A stretch of 64,000 nucleotides of DNA from Streptomyces luteogriseus (GTDB lineage Bacteria > Actinomycetota > Actinomycetes > Streptomycetales > Streptomycetaceae). The position numbers and the translations under genes are program-made. The notes under the pieces were generated by a model. The model was not told where the DNA came from. It worked only from the letters and a program-made list of their open reading frames with translations, and did not search any database. Shown here one piece after another: positions 53,909 to 63,187 of the stretch (within the stretch, counting starts at the first letter, position 1; each line of letters begins with the position of its first letter). The stretch spans positions 5,890,001-5,954,000 of the forward strand of contig NZ_JACHMS010000001.1 in NCBI RefSeq assembly GCF_014205055.1, read 5' to 3'.

Positions 53909-54325
53909 TCACACCCGCGCCCGCCAGTCCCCGCCCGCGATCGCCCGCCCCCGGGCCCGCAGTCGCGCGGCGACGGCGGGCGCGGCCAGGTACACCCAGG
54001 CCGGCACGGCCGCCCCGTCGGCCTCCCGTGCGACCGTGCGCTCCACGCGCACGTACAGACTGCGCGGATCCCCCGGCACGTACTCCTCCAGCCGGTCCAG
54101 CTCGGCGAGCAGCCCCTCGTACGCCTCCGGCAGCGCGGTGACCAGCTCCCCGCCGACCACTCCGCCGCCCGGTTCCTCGACCGCGTAGGGGTAGCCCGGC
54201 CCCTCGTACAGCACCGCGTCCGCGAGCCGGCCCGGCTCCTCGGAACGGGTGCGGCCGCGCAGGAAGAGGTCGTGGTTGACCTCCCCGGGACGGAGGGTGC
54301 CGTAGACGAAGAAGGGGAGGGTCAC
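53909..54325 (-). CDS. Gamma-glutamylcyclotransferase-family protein
   Basis: 138 residues. FFVYGTLRPGEVNHDLF is the substrate loop of the GGCT/AIG2 fold, followed by YPYAVEEPGGGVVGGELV and LDRLEEYVPGD with the catalytic Glu. The family cyclises gamma-glutamyl or related amides to 5-oxoproline; the substrate here is unknown. Confidence 0.82.
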   Translation of the reverse strand: MTLPFFVYGTLRPGEVNHDLFLRGRTRSEEPGRLADAVLYEGPGYPYAVEEPGGGVVGGELVTALPEAYEGLLAELDRLEEYVPGDPRSLYVRVERTVAREADGAAVPAWVYLAAPAVAARLRARGRAIAGGDWRARV

Positions 54326-54464
54326 AGGAACGATTCTGCACCCTCACACACCTCCACAGCGGGGCTATGGACATGCCATGTCCGCGCCGCCTTAACTCGC
54401 GGTCAACATCAACGCCGCACCCGGTCGACCCCACGCGACCGGGTGCGCCCGTATGAGGAGACCG

Positions 54465-56111
54465 ATGAGTCGGATACGTCATGTCCGCGGTTCCCGTCTC
54501 GCCCTCGCCGGTGTGGCCGTCACCGGCACCACCGCCCTGCTGGCCGCCGTCCTCTCCCCGGCCGCCGGCGCGGCGGACCGGCCGACCAGGTCGGGCGCGA
54601 TCGAGGACGCGGAGGCGGTGCTCGCGGACCGGGCCGGAGCCCTGGGCCTCACCTCGGCCCAGGAGACGAAGGTCCGCGACGTCGTCGTCGACCAGGACGG
54701 CACCCGGCACGTCCGCTACGACCGCACCTACCACCGGCTCCCGGTGCTCGGCGGCGACTTCGTCCTCCACCTGAACCCGGATGGCACGTACCGCGGCACG
54801 AGCCGTGCGACGAAGTCCGCGCTCTCCCTGGCGAGCGTCACCCCGAACGTCACCGCCCCCAAGGCCGCCGACCTCGCGGCGAACCTGCTGCGCGCGGCCC
54901 ACCTCGGCGAGACCCTGAAGAGGCTGACCGCCAAACCGCGGCTGGTCGTCGACGCCCTGCACGGCGTCCCGAAGCTGGCCTGGCAGACCGACGCGGTGGC
55001 GCACGACGAACTCGGCAACCCGGTCGGGCGCACCGTGCTGACCGACGCGACGACCGGCGCCCGGATCGATGCCTGGGACTCCATGGAATCGGCCTCGGGC
55101 GACGGCAAGTCCCTCTACGGCGGCACGGTTCCGCTGGAGACGACGGCGGCCGGCTCGTCGTACCAGCTCAAGGACGCGACGCGCGGCGGCACCTACACCG
55201 GCGACGCCGCGAACAAGACGGACAAGTGCCTGCTGACCGTCTGTCTGACCCGCGCCCCCGCGACGCTCTTCACCGACGCCGACAACCAGTGGGGGACCGG
55301 CGCGGCGGCCGACCGGTCCACCGTGGCGGTGGACGCCCAGTACGGCACGGACGTCACCTGGGACTACTACAAGAAGGTCCACGGCCGTAACGGCATCGCC
55401 GGTGACGGCAAGGGCTCCTTCAACCGCGTCCACTACGGCAAGGCCTACAACAACGCCTTCTGGGACGACAACTGCTTCTGCATGACGTACGGCGACGGCG
55501 ACGGCAAGCTGATGGGCCCGCTGGTGTCGCTGGACGTCGCCGGGCACGAGATGTCCCACGGCGTGACGTCGAAGACGGCGGCGCTGACCTACTCGGGCGA
55601 GTCCGGCGGTCTGAACGAGGCCACCTCGGACGTCTTCGGCACGCTGGTGGAGTTCTACGCGGCCAACGCCGAGGACCGGGGCGACTGGCTCATCGGCGAG
55701 AAGGTCGTCCGCTCCGGCCTCGGCCGCGAGGCCCTGCGCTTCATGGACAAGCCGTCCAAGGACGGCAAGTCGGCGGACTGCTGGAGCGAGAAGCTGGGCG
55801 ACCTGGACGTGCACTACTCCTCGGGCGTCGGCAACCACTTCGCCTACCTGCTCGCGGAGGGCAGCGGCAAGAAGTCCCTCAACGGCGTCGCCTACAACTC
55901 CCCGACCTGCGACGGCTCCACGGTGACCGGCATCGGCCGGGCCAAGCTGGGCAAGATCTGGTACCGCGCGCTGACGGTCTACATGACGTCCTCGACGAAC
56001 TACGCGGACGCGCGCACGGCGACCCTGAGCGCGGCGAAGGACCTCTACGGCGGCGACAGCACCGAGCAGAAGGCGGTGGCGTCCGCCTGGAAGGCCGTCG
56101 CCGTGAGCTGA
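54465..56111 (+). CDS. Secreted M4-family (thermolysin-like) metalloprotease
   Basis: 548 residues. A signal peptide (residues ~1-37) precedes an FTP/PepSY-like propeptide (to ~210). The catalytic domain carries the zinc motif VAGHEMSHGVT (two His and the catalytic Glu), GGLNEATSDVFG (third ligand Glu) and a C-terminal VGNHFAYLLAEG with the transition-state His. ATG 54465 follows GAGGAG. It should mature outside the cell and degrade proteins for nutrition. The stop is one base from the convergent nitrate reductase stop. Confidence 0.93.
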   Translation: MSRIRHVRGSRLALAGVAVTGTTALLAAVLSPAAGAADRPTRSGAIEDAEAVLADRAGALGLTSAQETKVRDVVVDQDGTRHVRYDRTYHRLPVLGGDFVLHLNPDGTYRGTSRATKSALSLASVTPNVTAPKAADLAANLLRAAHLGETLKRLTAKPRLVVDALHGVPKLAWQTDAVAHDELGNPVGRTVLTDATTGARIDAWDSMESASGDGKSLYGGTVPLETTAAGSSYQLKDATRGGTYTGDAANKTDKCLLTVCLTRAPATLFTDADNQWGTGAAADRSTVAVDAQYGTDVTWDYYKKVHGRNGIAGDGKGSFNRVHYGKAYNNAFWDDNCFCMTYGDGDGKLMGPLVSLDVAGHEMSHGVTSKTAALTYSGESGGLNEATSDVFGTLVEFYAANAEDRGDWLIGEKVVRSGLGREALRFMDKPSKDGKSADCWSEKLGDLDVHYSSGVGNHFAYLLAEGSGKKSLNGVAYNSPTCDGSTVTGIGRAKLGKIWYRALTVYMTSSTNYADARTATLSAAKDLYGGDSTEQKAVASAWKAVAVS

Positions 56112-56112
56112 C

Positions 56113-58242
56113 CTACGCCTCCACGGTCTCCAGCCGCACCGCGCACGCCTTGAACTCCGGCATCCGGGAGGTCGGGTCGAGCGCGGGGTTGGTGAGGGTG
56201 TTGGCGCGGCCCTCGCCCGGCCAGTGGAAGGGCATGAAGACGGTGTCGGGCCGGATGGCGTCCGTGATCCTCGCGGGCGCCACTGCCCGGCCCCGCCGCG
56301 ACACGACGGCCACCGGGTCCCCCTCGGCCGCCCCCAGCCGGGCGGCCAGCCTCGGGTGCAGCTCCACGAACGGCCCGGGCGCCGCGGCGTTCAGCTCTGC
56401 CACCCGCCGGGTCTGCGCCCCGGACTGGTACTGCGCCACGACCCGCCCGGTGGTCAGCAGCACCGGGTACTCGTCGTCCGGCTCCTCGGCGATCGCGCGG
56501 TGCGAGACGGGGACGAAGCGGGCGCGGCCGTCGGGCGTGGCGAAACGGTCGAGGAAGAGGCGGGGCGTGCCCGGGTGCACGGCAGGCTCCTCCCCGCCGG
56601 GAGGGGTGTCCTCGCCCGCGCCGTCCTCCTCCACCGCCGCCGGACAGGGCCAGAACACCCCGTCCTCCTCCGCCAGCCTCCGGTACGTGATCCCCGAGTA
56701 GTCCGCCGCCCCGCCCGCCGACGCCCGGCGCAGCTCCTCGAAGACCTCCTCCGGGTCGGTCGGGAAACCCTTCTCCACGCCCAGGCGGGCGGCCAGTTCG
56801 TGCAGCACCTCCAGGTCGCTGCGGATGCCGTCCGGCGGAGTGACCGCCCGGCGCCGCAGCAGCACCCTGCCCTCCAGGTTCGTCGTCGTGCCCGTCTCCT
56901 CGGCCCACTGCGTGACCGGCAGGACCACGTCCGCCAGCTCCGCCGTCTCGGACAGCACCACGTCGCACACCGCCAGGAAGTCCAGCGACCGGATGCGCTC
57001 CTCGATGTGCGCGGCACGCGGCGCCGACACCACCGGGTTGGACGCCATCAGCAGCAGCGACCTGATGTCGGTGCCCAGCGCGTCCAGCAGCTCGTACGCA
57101 CTGCGCCCCGGGCCGGGCAGGCTGTTCGGATCGACACCCCACACCTCGGCGACATGCGCCCGCGCGGCCGGGTCGTCGAGCTTGCGGTACCCCGGCAACT
57201 GGTCGGCCTTCTGCCCGTGTTCCCGTCCGCCCTGCCCGTTGCCCTGCCCGGTCAGACAGCCGTACCCGGACAGCGGGCGGCCCGCCCGGCCGGTCGCCAG
57301 GCACAGGTTGATCCACGCGCCCACCGTGTCGGTGCCCTTGGACTGCTGCTCGGGCCCGCGCGCGGTGAGCACCATCGCCGACTCCGGCTCGCAGAACAGC
57401 CGCACGGTCTCGCGGAGTTGAGGAACGGACACCCCCGTGATCCGCTCCACGTACTCCGGCCAGTGCGCCATCGCCGCGGCCCGGGCGTCCTCCCAGCCGG
57501 CCGTGCGGTCCCGGACGTACTCCTCGTCCACCCGCCCCTCGGCGATCACCAGGTGCAGCAGGCCCAGGGCGAGGGCCAGGTCCGTGCCCGGCCGGGGCGC
57601 CAGGTGCAGGTCCGCCTGCTCGGCGGTCTTCGTGCGGCGCGGGTCGATGACGATCAGCGTGCCGCCGTTCTCCCGCAGCTCGGTGAAGAACCGCAACGAC
57701 GGCGGCATGGTCTCCGCGAGGTTCGACCCGACGAGGATCACGCAGCCGGACTTCGGGACGTCCTCCAGCGGGAACGGCAGCCCCCGGTCGAGCCCGAACG
57801 CCTTGATGCCGGCGGCCGCCGCCGACGACATGCAGAAACGTCCGTTGTAGTCGATCTGCGACGTGCCGAGCACGACCCGCGCGAACTTGCCGAGCGTGTA
57901 CGCCTTCTCGTTCGTCAGCCCGCCCCCGCCGAACACCCCGACCGCGTCCGGCCCGTGCTCCGCGCGCGTGCGGTCCAGGCCCGCGGCGATCCGGTCCAGC
58001 GCCTCGTCCCAGGAGGCGGGCACGAGTGTGCCGCCCTCGTCGCGCACCAGCGGGGACGTCAGACGCACGCCGGGCGCGAGTACCGCCGCGGCCGTCCGGC
58101 CCTTGCCGCACAGGGCGCCCCGGTTCACCGGGAAGTCCGCGCGCTCGCTCACCTCGACGGTCCCGTCCGGCACGGGCGTCAGGTTCATCCCGCACTGCAG
58201 GGCGCAGTACGGGCAGTGCGTGGGCGTCACGGTGCTCTGCAT
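56113..58242 (-). CDS. narB: Assimilatory nitrate reductase catalytic subunit (molybdopterin, [4Fe-4S])
   Basis: 709 residues. N-terminal [4Fe-4S] ligands CPYCALQCGM and, after ~27 residues, ALCGKGR. Molybdopterin oxidoreductase domains follow (DYNGRFCMSSAAAAGIKAFG, GSNLAETMPPSLRFF, GRAGRPLSGYGCLTGQGNGQGG). The C-terminal molydopterin-binding domain has TTGRVVAQYQSGAQTRRV and MPFHWPGEGRANTLTNPALDP. It reduces nitrate to nitrite in the cytoplasm, ahead of NirBD. It lacks the C-terminal BFD domain of some NasA/NasC proteins, so electrons probably come from a separate reductase. Confidence 0.93.
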   Translation of the reverse strand: MQSTVTPTHCPYCALQCGMNLTPVPDGTVEVSERADFPVNRGALCGKGRTAAAVLAPGVRLTSPLVRDEGGTLVPASWDEALDRIAAGLDRTRAEHGPDAVGVFGGGGLTNEKAYTLGKFARVVLGTSQIDYNGRFCMSSAAAAGIKAFGLDRGLPFPLEDVPKSGCVILVGSNLAETMPPSLRFFTELRENGGTLIVIDPRRTKTAEQADLHLAPRPGTDLALALGLLHLVIAEGRVDEEYVRDRTAGWEDARAAAMAHWPEYVERITGVSVPQLRETVRLFCEPESAMVLTARGPEQQSKGTDTVGAWINLCLATGRAGRPLSGYGCLTGQGNGQGGREHGQKADQLPGYRKLDDPAARAHVAEVWGVDPNSLPGPGRSAYELLDALGTDIRSLLLMASNPVVSAPRAAHIEERIRSLDFLAVCDVVLSETAELADVVLPVTQWAEETGTTTNLEGRVLLRRRAVTPPDGIRSDLEVLHELAARLGVEKGFPTDPEEVFEELRRASAGGAADYSGITYRRLAEEDGVFWPCPAAVEEDGAGEDTPPGGEEPAVHPGTPRLFLDRFATPDGRARFVPVSHRAIAEEPDDEYPVLLTTGRVVAQYQSGAQTRRVAELNAAAPGPFVELHPRLAARLGAAEGDPVAVVSRRGRAVAPARITDAIRPDTVFMPFHWPGEGRANTLTNPALDPTSRMPEFKACAVRLETVEA

Positions 58243-58265
58243 ACCGTTCAGCGTGCGTCGGCCGT

Positions 58266-58292
58266 GTTACACCCGGGCCGGTTCCCTGTTAC
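58266..58292 (-). promoter_or_regulatory. Nitrogen-regulator-like half-sites in the nitrate reductase leader
   Basis: Toward narB, GTAAC at 58292-58288 and again at 58270-58266, 22 bases apart. The second is followed by ACGGCCGACGCACGCT up to the ATG at 58242. The whole segment from GTAAC to ATG has the same length as in the nir operon leader and shares most bases. Confidence 0.6.
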
Positions 58293-58471
58293 GCGGCCGG
58301 GACGGCAACCTCCCCGCCGCCGGGCCGCCCGCGTGAGGCAGGAGCGCGCTGCCCGGTACGGCACAGGCCTGCCCTCCTACAGGTCGTCGCCGACCGGCAC
58401 GGACGTTGCCCGTGGGACGAGAAACGCCACATGTGGCTCATTGCGTTCCTTTCTTGGCCGATCCAACCTCG

Positions 58472-58499
58472 TTGAGAGTTGAAGCAGCCGCACTACGCT
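58472..58499 (+). promoter_or_regulatory. Promoter for the adenylation/oxidoreductase/crotonase operon
   Basis: TTGAGA (58472-58477), a 16-base spacer and TACGCT (58494-58499) resemble a housekeeping promoter. It would give a leader of ~130 bases to the ATG at 58636. The 393-base divergent gap contains no supported gene; apart from this and the narB site I see no further element. Confidence 0.5.
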
Positions 58500-58635
58500 C
58501 TCGCTACGCGCAGCGCTCGCACGACTCCGCACGGCGTTCGACACCCGGGCATGCCCGCCGATCACGGCTGCATCCACCCGCGGCCGGCCCGCAGGTGGCA
58601 ATCCGACCTCGAAACAGCCAGGAGGCCACTCGATC

Positions 58636-60156
58636 ATGCCTCTGCGCCACTTGACCCCTCACGACCAGCGGCTCTTCCGGCAGTACGGCCGGGGGCCCAC
58701 CGTCCCCGTCCCCGACCCGCTCCTGCACCACGCCGTCGCCCGGCACGCCACGGCCACCCCGCACGCCGTCGCCGCGGAACACCAGGGCGCCCGCATCACC
58801 TACGGCGAGCTCGACCGGTACGCCGGTGCCCTCGCCGCCCGCCTGGTCCGCGAGGGCGTACGCCCCGGCGACCACGTCGGCCTGTTCGTCCGCCGCTCGA
58901 TCCCGATGCTGGTCGGCCTGCTCGGCATCCTGAAGACCGGCGCCGCCTACGTCCCGCAGGACATCGGCCTCGCGCCCCCGGCCCAGCTCACCCACGTCAT
59001 CCGCACCGCGCGGACCCGGGTCGTCCTCACGGTCGCCGAACACGCCCACCGCGTACCCCTGCCGGACGGCCATCTGCTGCTCCCGCTCGACGAGCCGGCG
59101 CCGTACGCCCCCGCCCCACGCGTCCGCGTCACCGGCGACGACGGCTGCTACGTGCTGTTCACCTCCGGCACCACCGGCCGCCCCAACGGCGTGAAGGTCA
59201 CCCACCGCAACGTCGCCAACCTCCTGCTCACCGCCCCCGGCGGCCTCGGCGTCCGGCCCGGTGACCGCGTCGCCCAGCTCCTCAACATCGCCTTCGACAT
59301 GGCCGCCTGGGAGATCCTCGGCTGCCTCACCCAGGGCGGCACGCTCGTCATCCGCGGCAAGGACCCCGCCGCCGCGGCCCGCACGGCGGACGTGCTCGTG
59401 GCGACCCCGACCGTGCTGTCCGGCCTCGACCCGGCCGCCTGCCCGCGGGTGCGCACGGTCGCCGTCGCGGGGGAGCCCTGCCCGCGCCCGCTGGCCGACC
59501 GGTGGGCCCGGCGGGCCGCCTTCTTCAACTGCTGCGGCCCGACGGAGACGACGATCGTCAACACCATGAGCCGCCACGACCCGTCCGCCCCGCTGCTCAC
59601 CATCGGCCGCCCCACCCCCAACAACACGGTCTACGTCCTCGACGCCGACCGCCGCCCCCTGCCGATCGGCGAGGTGGGCGAGATGTGGGCGGGCGGCGAC
59701 TGCGTCTCCGCCGGCTACCTCGGCGACGACGCCCTCAACGCCGAGCGCTACGCCCCCGACCCGTTCCTCGACGGCGGCCGGCGCATGTTCCGCACCCGCG
59801 ACCTCGGCCGCTGGACCCCCGGTGGCGAGCTGGAGCACCTCGGCCGCACCGACGACCAGGTCAAGGTGCGCGGCTTCCGCGTCGAGCTGGACTCCGTCTC
59901 CTCGGTCCTGGAGTCGGCCGCCGGCTGCACCCGCGCCGTCACCCTGAGACGCGACGCCCGCACCCTGGTCTCCTTCGTCTGCCCGGCGGACGTCGACCCG
60001 GACGCCGCCCGCCGCGCGGTCGCGGACGCCCTGCCGTACTACTGCGTCCCCGAGCAGATCCTGCCGCTGAACCTGCTCCCCGAGACCGACCGCGGCAAGG
60101 TCGACAAACAGGCGCTGCTGCACATGATCGAGCAGCGCGTGGCGGTGGCGCGATGA
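58636..60156 (+). CDS. Stand-alone NRPS-type adenylation enzyme
   Basis: 506 residues of the adenylate-forming superfamily. Core motifs A3 LFTSGTTGRPNGVKVTHRN, A4 AFDMAAWE, A5 NCCGPTETTI, A7 FRTRDLGRW, A8 GRTDDQVKVRGFRVEL and A10 RGKVDKQ with the catalytic Lys are all present, so it should activate a carboxylic or amino acid as an AMP ester. The conserved Asp of A4 suggests an alpha-amino acid. No carrier-protein domain follows A10, and no separate carrier gene is nearby. AGGAGG precedes the ATG. The stop overlaps the next ATG. Confidence 0.88.
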   Translation: MPLRHLTPHDQRLFRQYGRGPTVPVPDPLLHHAVARHATATPHAVAAEHQGARITYGELDRYAGALAARLVREGVRPGDHVGLFVRRSIPMLVGLLGILKTGAAYVPQDIGLAPPAQLTHVIRTARTRVVLTVAEHAHRVPLPDGHLLLPLDEPAPYAPAPRVRVTGDDGCYVLFTSGTTGRPNGVKVTHRNVANLLLTAPGGLGVRPGDRVAQLLNIAFDMAAWEILGCLTQGGTLVIRGKDPAAAARTADVLVATPTVLSGLDPAACPRVRTVAVAGEPCPRPLADRWARRAAFFNCCGPTETTIVNTMSRHDPSAPLLTIGRPTPNNTVYVLDADRRPLPIGEVGEMWAGGDCVSAGYLGDDALNAERYAPDPFLDGGRRMFRTRDLGRWTPGGELEHLGRTDDQVKVRGFRVELDSVSSVLESAAGCTRAVTLRRDARTLVSFVCPADVDPDAARRAVADALPYYCVPEQILPLNLLPETDRGKVDKQALLHMIEQRVAVAR

Positions 60157-61424
60157 CCACGTCCCCGCCCCGGAACCAGCGAACCCGGAACCAGCAGGCC
60201 ACCGGCGGACGCCCGCCGCTCCTGTCCGGCCCCCGCCGCCTGCTCAAACACCCTCGCCTGATGCACTACAACCGGCTCGCGGCCCTGGTGCTCCTCGTCA
60301 ACCTGACCTTCGCGTGGGCCCTTTGGCCTCTGGACGCCGCCACCCTCGGGCACGCGGCCCTCGCCAACCTCGCCCTCGCCGTCGTCGTACGCCAGCAGTA
60401 CGTCATCAACCTCTTCTTCCGGCTGGCGACTTCGGCGCCGACGAGCTGGCCGCTGCGGGTCCGCTGGACGCTCGGCAAGGTGTACCACTTCGGCGGGCTG
60501 CACGTCGGCGGCGCACTGGCGGGCACCGCCTGGTTCCTGGCGCTGACGATCACGACCCCCAGCGGCACCCTCAGGGCCGTCGGCTGGACCCTGATCGCCC
60601 TCCTCGCCCTGATCACCGCCACCGCCCTGCCGCCCTTCCGCTCCCGCCACCACGACCACTTCGAGAAGATCCACCGCTTCGGCGGCTGGACGGCCCTGGC
60701 CCTGTTCTGGACCCACACGCTGCTGGCGTCGCCGGGCCCCTGGGAGGTCGGCACGCTCGCGGTGGTCACCTTCAGCGTCGCCCTGCCCTGGCTGCGGCTG
60801 CGCAAGGTGGACGTCCGCCTGGAACGCCCCTCCTCCCACGTCGTCCTGGCCCGCTTCGACCACGGCGAGACTCCCTTCGCCGGCTCCTCCACCGCGATCA
60901 GCCGCAACCCGCTGAAGGAATGGCACTCCTTCGCCAACGTCCCCGCCCCCGGCGAGCCCGGCTTCCGGCTCACGATCTCCCGGGCCGGCGACTGGACCGG
61001 CTCCTTCATCGACGACCTGCCCCGGCAGGTCTGGGTCAAGGGCATCACCACGGCCGGCGTCGCCAACATCGAGGTCCTGTTCACCAAGGTCGTCTACGTC
61101 GCCACCGGCAGCGGCATCGGCCCCTGCCTGCCCCACCTGCTCGCCGCCCAGGTGCCCTCCCGGCTCGTCTGGGCGACCCGCGACCCCCGCGCGACCTACG
61201 GCGACGCCCTGGTCGACGAGATCCTCGCCGTCCAGCCGCACGCCCTGATCTGGGACACCTCCCGGCACGGCAAGCCCGACATGGTGCGCCTCGCCCACGA
61301 GGCCCACCGGGACTTCGGCGCCGAGGCGGTCATCTGCATCTCCAACAAGAAGCTGACCTGGCAGGTGGTCCACGGCCTGGAGCGGCGGGGCATCCCGGCG
61401 TACGGCGCGATCTGGGACTCGTGA
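60153..61424 (+). CDS. Membrane-bound FAD/NAD(P) oxidoreductase-like protein (TmpA/ferric-reductase-like)
   Basis: 423 residues. About five or six transmembrane helices (residues ~38-215) contain several His (HFGGLH, KIHRFGGW, WTHTLL) that could bind haem or metal. A cytoplasmic ferredoxin-reductase-like part follows: an FAD-domain beta barrel (SSHVVLARFDHGETP, PGFRLTISRAGDWT) and a nucleotide-binding motif VVYVATGSGIGPCLPHLLA. The architecture recalls the fungal membrane flavoprotein TmpA and ferric reductases. The ATG overlaps the adenylation gene stop, so translation is coupled. Electron acceptor unknown. Confidence 0.75.
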   Translation: MTTSPPRNQRTRNQQATGGRPPLLSGPRRLLKHPRLMHYNRLAALVLLVNLTFAWALWPLDAATLGHAALANLALAVVVRQQYVINLFFRLATSAPTSWPLRVRWTLGKVYHFGGLHVGGALAGTAWFLALTITTPSGTLRAVGWTLIALLALITATALPPFRSRHHDHFEKIHRFGGWTALALFWTHTLLASPGPWEVGTLAVVTFSVALPWLRLRKVDVRLERPSSHVVLARFDHGETPFAGSSTAISRNPLKEWHSFANVPAPGEPGFRLTISRAGDWTGSFIDDLPRQVWVKGITTAGVANIEVLFTKVVYVATGSGIGPCLPHLLAAQVPSRLVWATRDPRATYGDALVDEILAVQPHALIWDTSRHGKPDMVRLAHEAHRDFGAEAVICISNKKLTWQVVHGLERRGIPAYGAIWDS

Positions 61425-61456
61425 CCCTGCGCACGATCCTCGAAAGGAGAAGAGAG

Positions 61457-62224
61457 ATGAACCATCTGAAGGTCGAACGGCACGGCCGTGTGGTGACCGT
61501 GCGCCTGCACCGCCCGCACGTCCGCAACGCGCTCAGCAGTGAACTCCTCGCCGAACTCCTCTGCGTGCTCCGTCCGTTGGATGCGGACCCGGAGACCGGC
61601 TGCTTCGTCGTCACCGGCTCGGACACGGTCTTCGCGGCGGGCGCCGACATCAAGGAGATGGCAGGGAAGTCCGCCGTCGACATGGCGGCCGAGGACTACT
61701 TCGCCGCCTGGGAGGAGTTCGCGGACCTCCGCACCCCGAAGATCGCGGCCGTCAACGGCCATGCCCTGGGCGGCGGTTGCGAGCTGGCCATGATGTGCGA
61801 CCTGGTCGTCGCGGGGGAGTCGGCGGTCTTCGGCCAGCCCGAGATCAAACTCGGCGTGATCCCCGGCATCGGCGGCACCCAGCGGCTGACCCGGCTCGTC
61901 GGCCGGGCCACCGCCATGGACCTGGTCCTCACCGGCCGCACCATGGACGCACGGGAGGCTGGACGCTGCGGTCTCGTCTCCCGAGTGGTCCCGGACGCCC
62001 GGGTCCTGCCCGAGGCCCTCGAAGCGGCGGCGGCGATCGCCTCCCACGGCCGCGCGGCGGTCAGGGCGGCCCGCGAGTGCGTCGACCGGGCCCTGGAAAC
62101 CGGCCTGCGCGACGGCATCCGCTTCGAACGCCGCGTCTTCCACGCCCTGTTCGCCACCGACGACCAGAAGGAGGGGATGACGGCGTTCCTGGAGAAGCGC
62201 CCCCCACGCTTCCACGGACGCTGA
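61457..62224 (+). CDS. Enoyl-CoA hydratase/isomerase family protein (crotonase)
   Basis: 255 residues. Crotonase fold with the oxyanion-hole motifs AAGADIKEM and GHALGGGCELAMMCD, and FGQPEIKLGVIPGIGGTQRLTRLVG, which contains a Glu usually used for catalysis. The C-terminal FERRVFHALFATDDQKEGMTAFLEKR is typical. AAAGGAGAAGAG precedes the ATG, 32 bases after the membrane oxidoreductase gene, so it is the third gene of the operon. Confidence 0.9.
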   Translation: MNHLKVERHGRVVTVRLHRPHVRNALSSELLAELLCVLRPLDADPETGCFVVTGSDTVFAAGADIKEMAGKSAVDMAAEDYFAAWEEFADLRTPKIAAVNGHALGGGCELAMMCDLVVAGESAVFGQPEIKLGVIPGIGGTQRLTRLVGRATAMDLVLTGRTMDAREAGRCGLVSRVVPDARVLPEALEAAAAIASHGRAAVRAARECVDRALETGLRDGIRFERRVFHALFATDDQKEGMTAFLEKRPPRFHGR

Positions 62225-62275
62225 CGGCGGCCCGGCCATCCGAGAGGGTCTCGGCTGCCGCCAAGGCCCGCCCGG

Positions 62276-62974
62276 TCAACCGAGAGGGCCTCCGGCTGCC
62301 GCCAAGGCCCTCTCCACCCCCGGCTCCCGCGGCCCGAGGAACCGCGGATCCGGCCGGAACACCGAGTCCAGAGCGGCCTTCCCGGCGGCGAAGATCTCCC
62401 GGGCGCCCCCGTAGTACCAGGTCGCGTCGTGTACGGCGTCCACCCCGACCCCGTACGACGCGACCCCCGCCGCCTCGCACAGCGCCACCGCCCGCCGGAT
62501 GTGGAAGCCCTGGCTGATCAGCACGGCCTCGTCCACCCCGAAGATCTTCTTCGCGCGCACGCACGAGTCCCAGGTGTCGAACCCCGCGTAGTCGCTGACG
62601 ATCCGCCCGTCGGGCACCCCGTGCCGCGTCAGGTACCCGCGCATCGCGTCCGGCTCGTCGTAGTCCTCACGGCTGTTGTCCCCGGTGACGAGCACCACCT
62701 CCACCCGCCCCTCCCGGTACAGCGTCGCCGCCGCGTCCAGCCGGTGCGCGAGGTACGGCGAGGGCTCCCCCTCCCACAGCCCGGCACCGAACACCACCGC
62801 CACATCGGTACGCGGCACATCCGCCGTCGTACGCAGCCGGTCACCCGCCACGGTGTACATCCACGTCGCCGGAAGCAGCGCGAGCACGCACCCGGCCATC
62901 ACGGCCTGCACCAGCCGCCGCTGCCCCCGCCGGCTACGCGGCAGCCGCGGTCTGCGCAACGTCACACGACGCAT
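62276..62974 (-). CDS. SanA/YdcF (DUF218) family membrane protein
   Basis: 232 residues. A basic N-terminus and one membrane helix (LVQAVMAGCVLALLPATWMYTV) precede the DUF218 domain: DVAVVFGAGLWEGEPSPYLAHRLDAA, VVLVTGDNSREDYDEPDAMRGYL and VLISQGFHIRRAVALCEAAG. E. coli SanA/ElyC relatives affect envelope integrity and vancomycin exclusion. ATG 62974 with GGGAGGGA was chosen over an open frame to 63073. Confidence 0.85.
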   Translation of the reverse strand: MRRVTLRRPRLPRSRRGQRRLVQAVMAGCVLALLPATWMYTVAGDRLRTTADVPRTDVAVVFGAGLWEGEPSPYLAHRLDAAATLYREGRVEVVLVTGDNSREDYDEPDAMRGYLTRHGVPDGRIVSDYAGFDTWDSCVRAKKIFGVDEAVLISQGFHIRRAVALCEAAGVASYGVGVDAVHDATWYYGGAREIFAAGKAALDSVFRPDPRFLGPREPGVERALAAAGGPLG

Positions 62975-63187
62975 CGGACGGTCCCTCCCCAGGTCGGCCT
63001 CTCGACAGTCAGGGACGTCCTCCCGGGCCGCCCGGTTCATCCGCGGCCGCGTGACCAGCTTCACTCGATTCACCGAAACCGCAGGTCACGCCACCTCACA
63101 CCCCCCTGTCCCACAGCGTGAACCGCTGGAAAACACCCGTGACGCCCAGGCAACGGGAAGGCAACGTGGTGCCGCGACCATCGGTAC

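Noticed and set aside
63074..63187. GlnR-type site upstream of the sirohydrochlorin chelatase
   Set aside because: TGAAC and AAAAC pentamers are present with six-base spacing, but they match the gTnAC/GaAAC pattern weakly and the nir/nar leader motif is absent.
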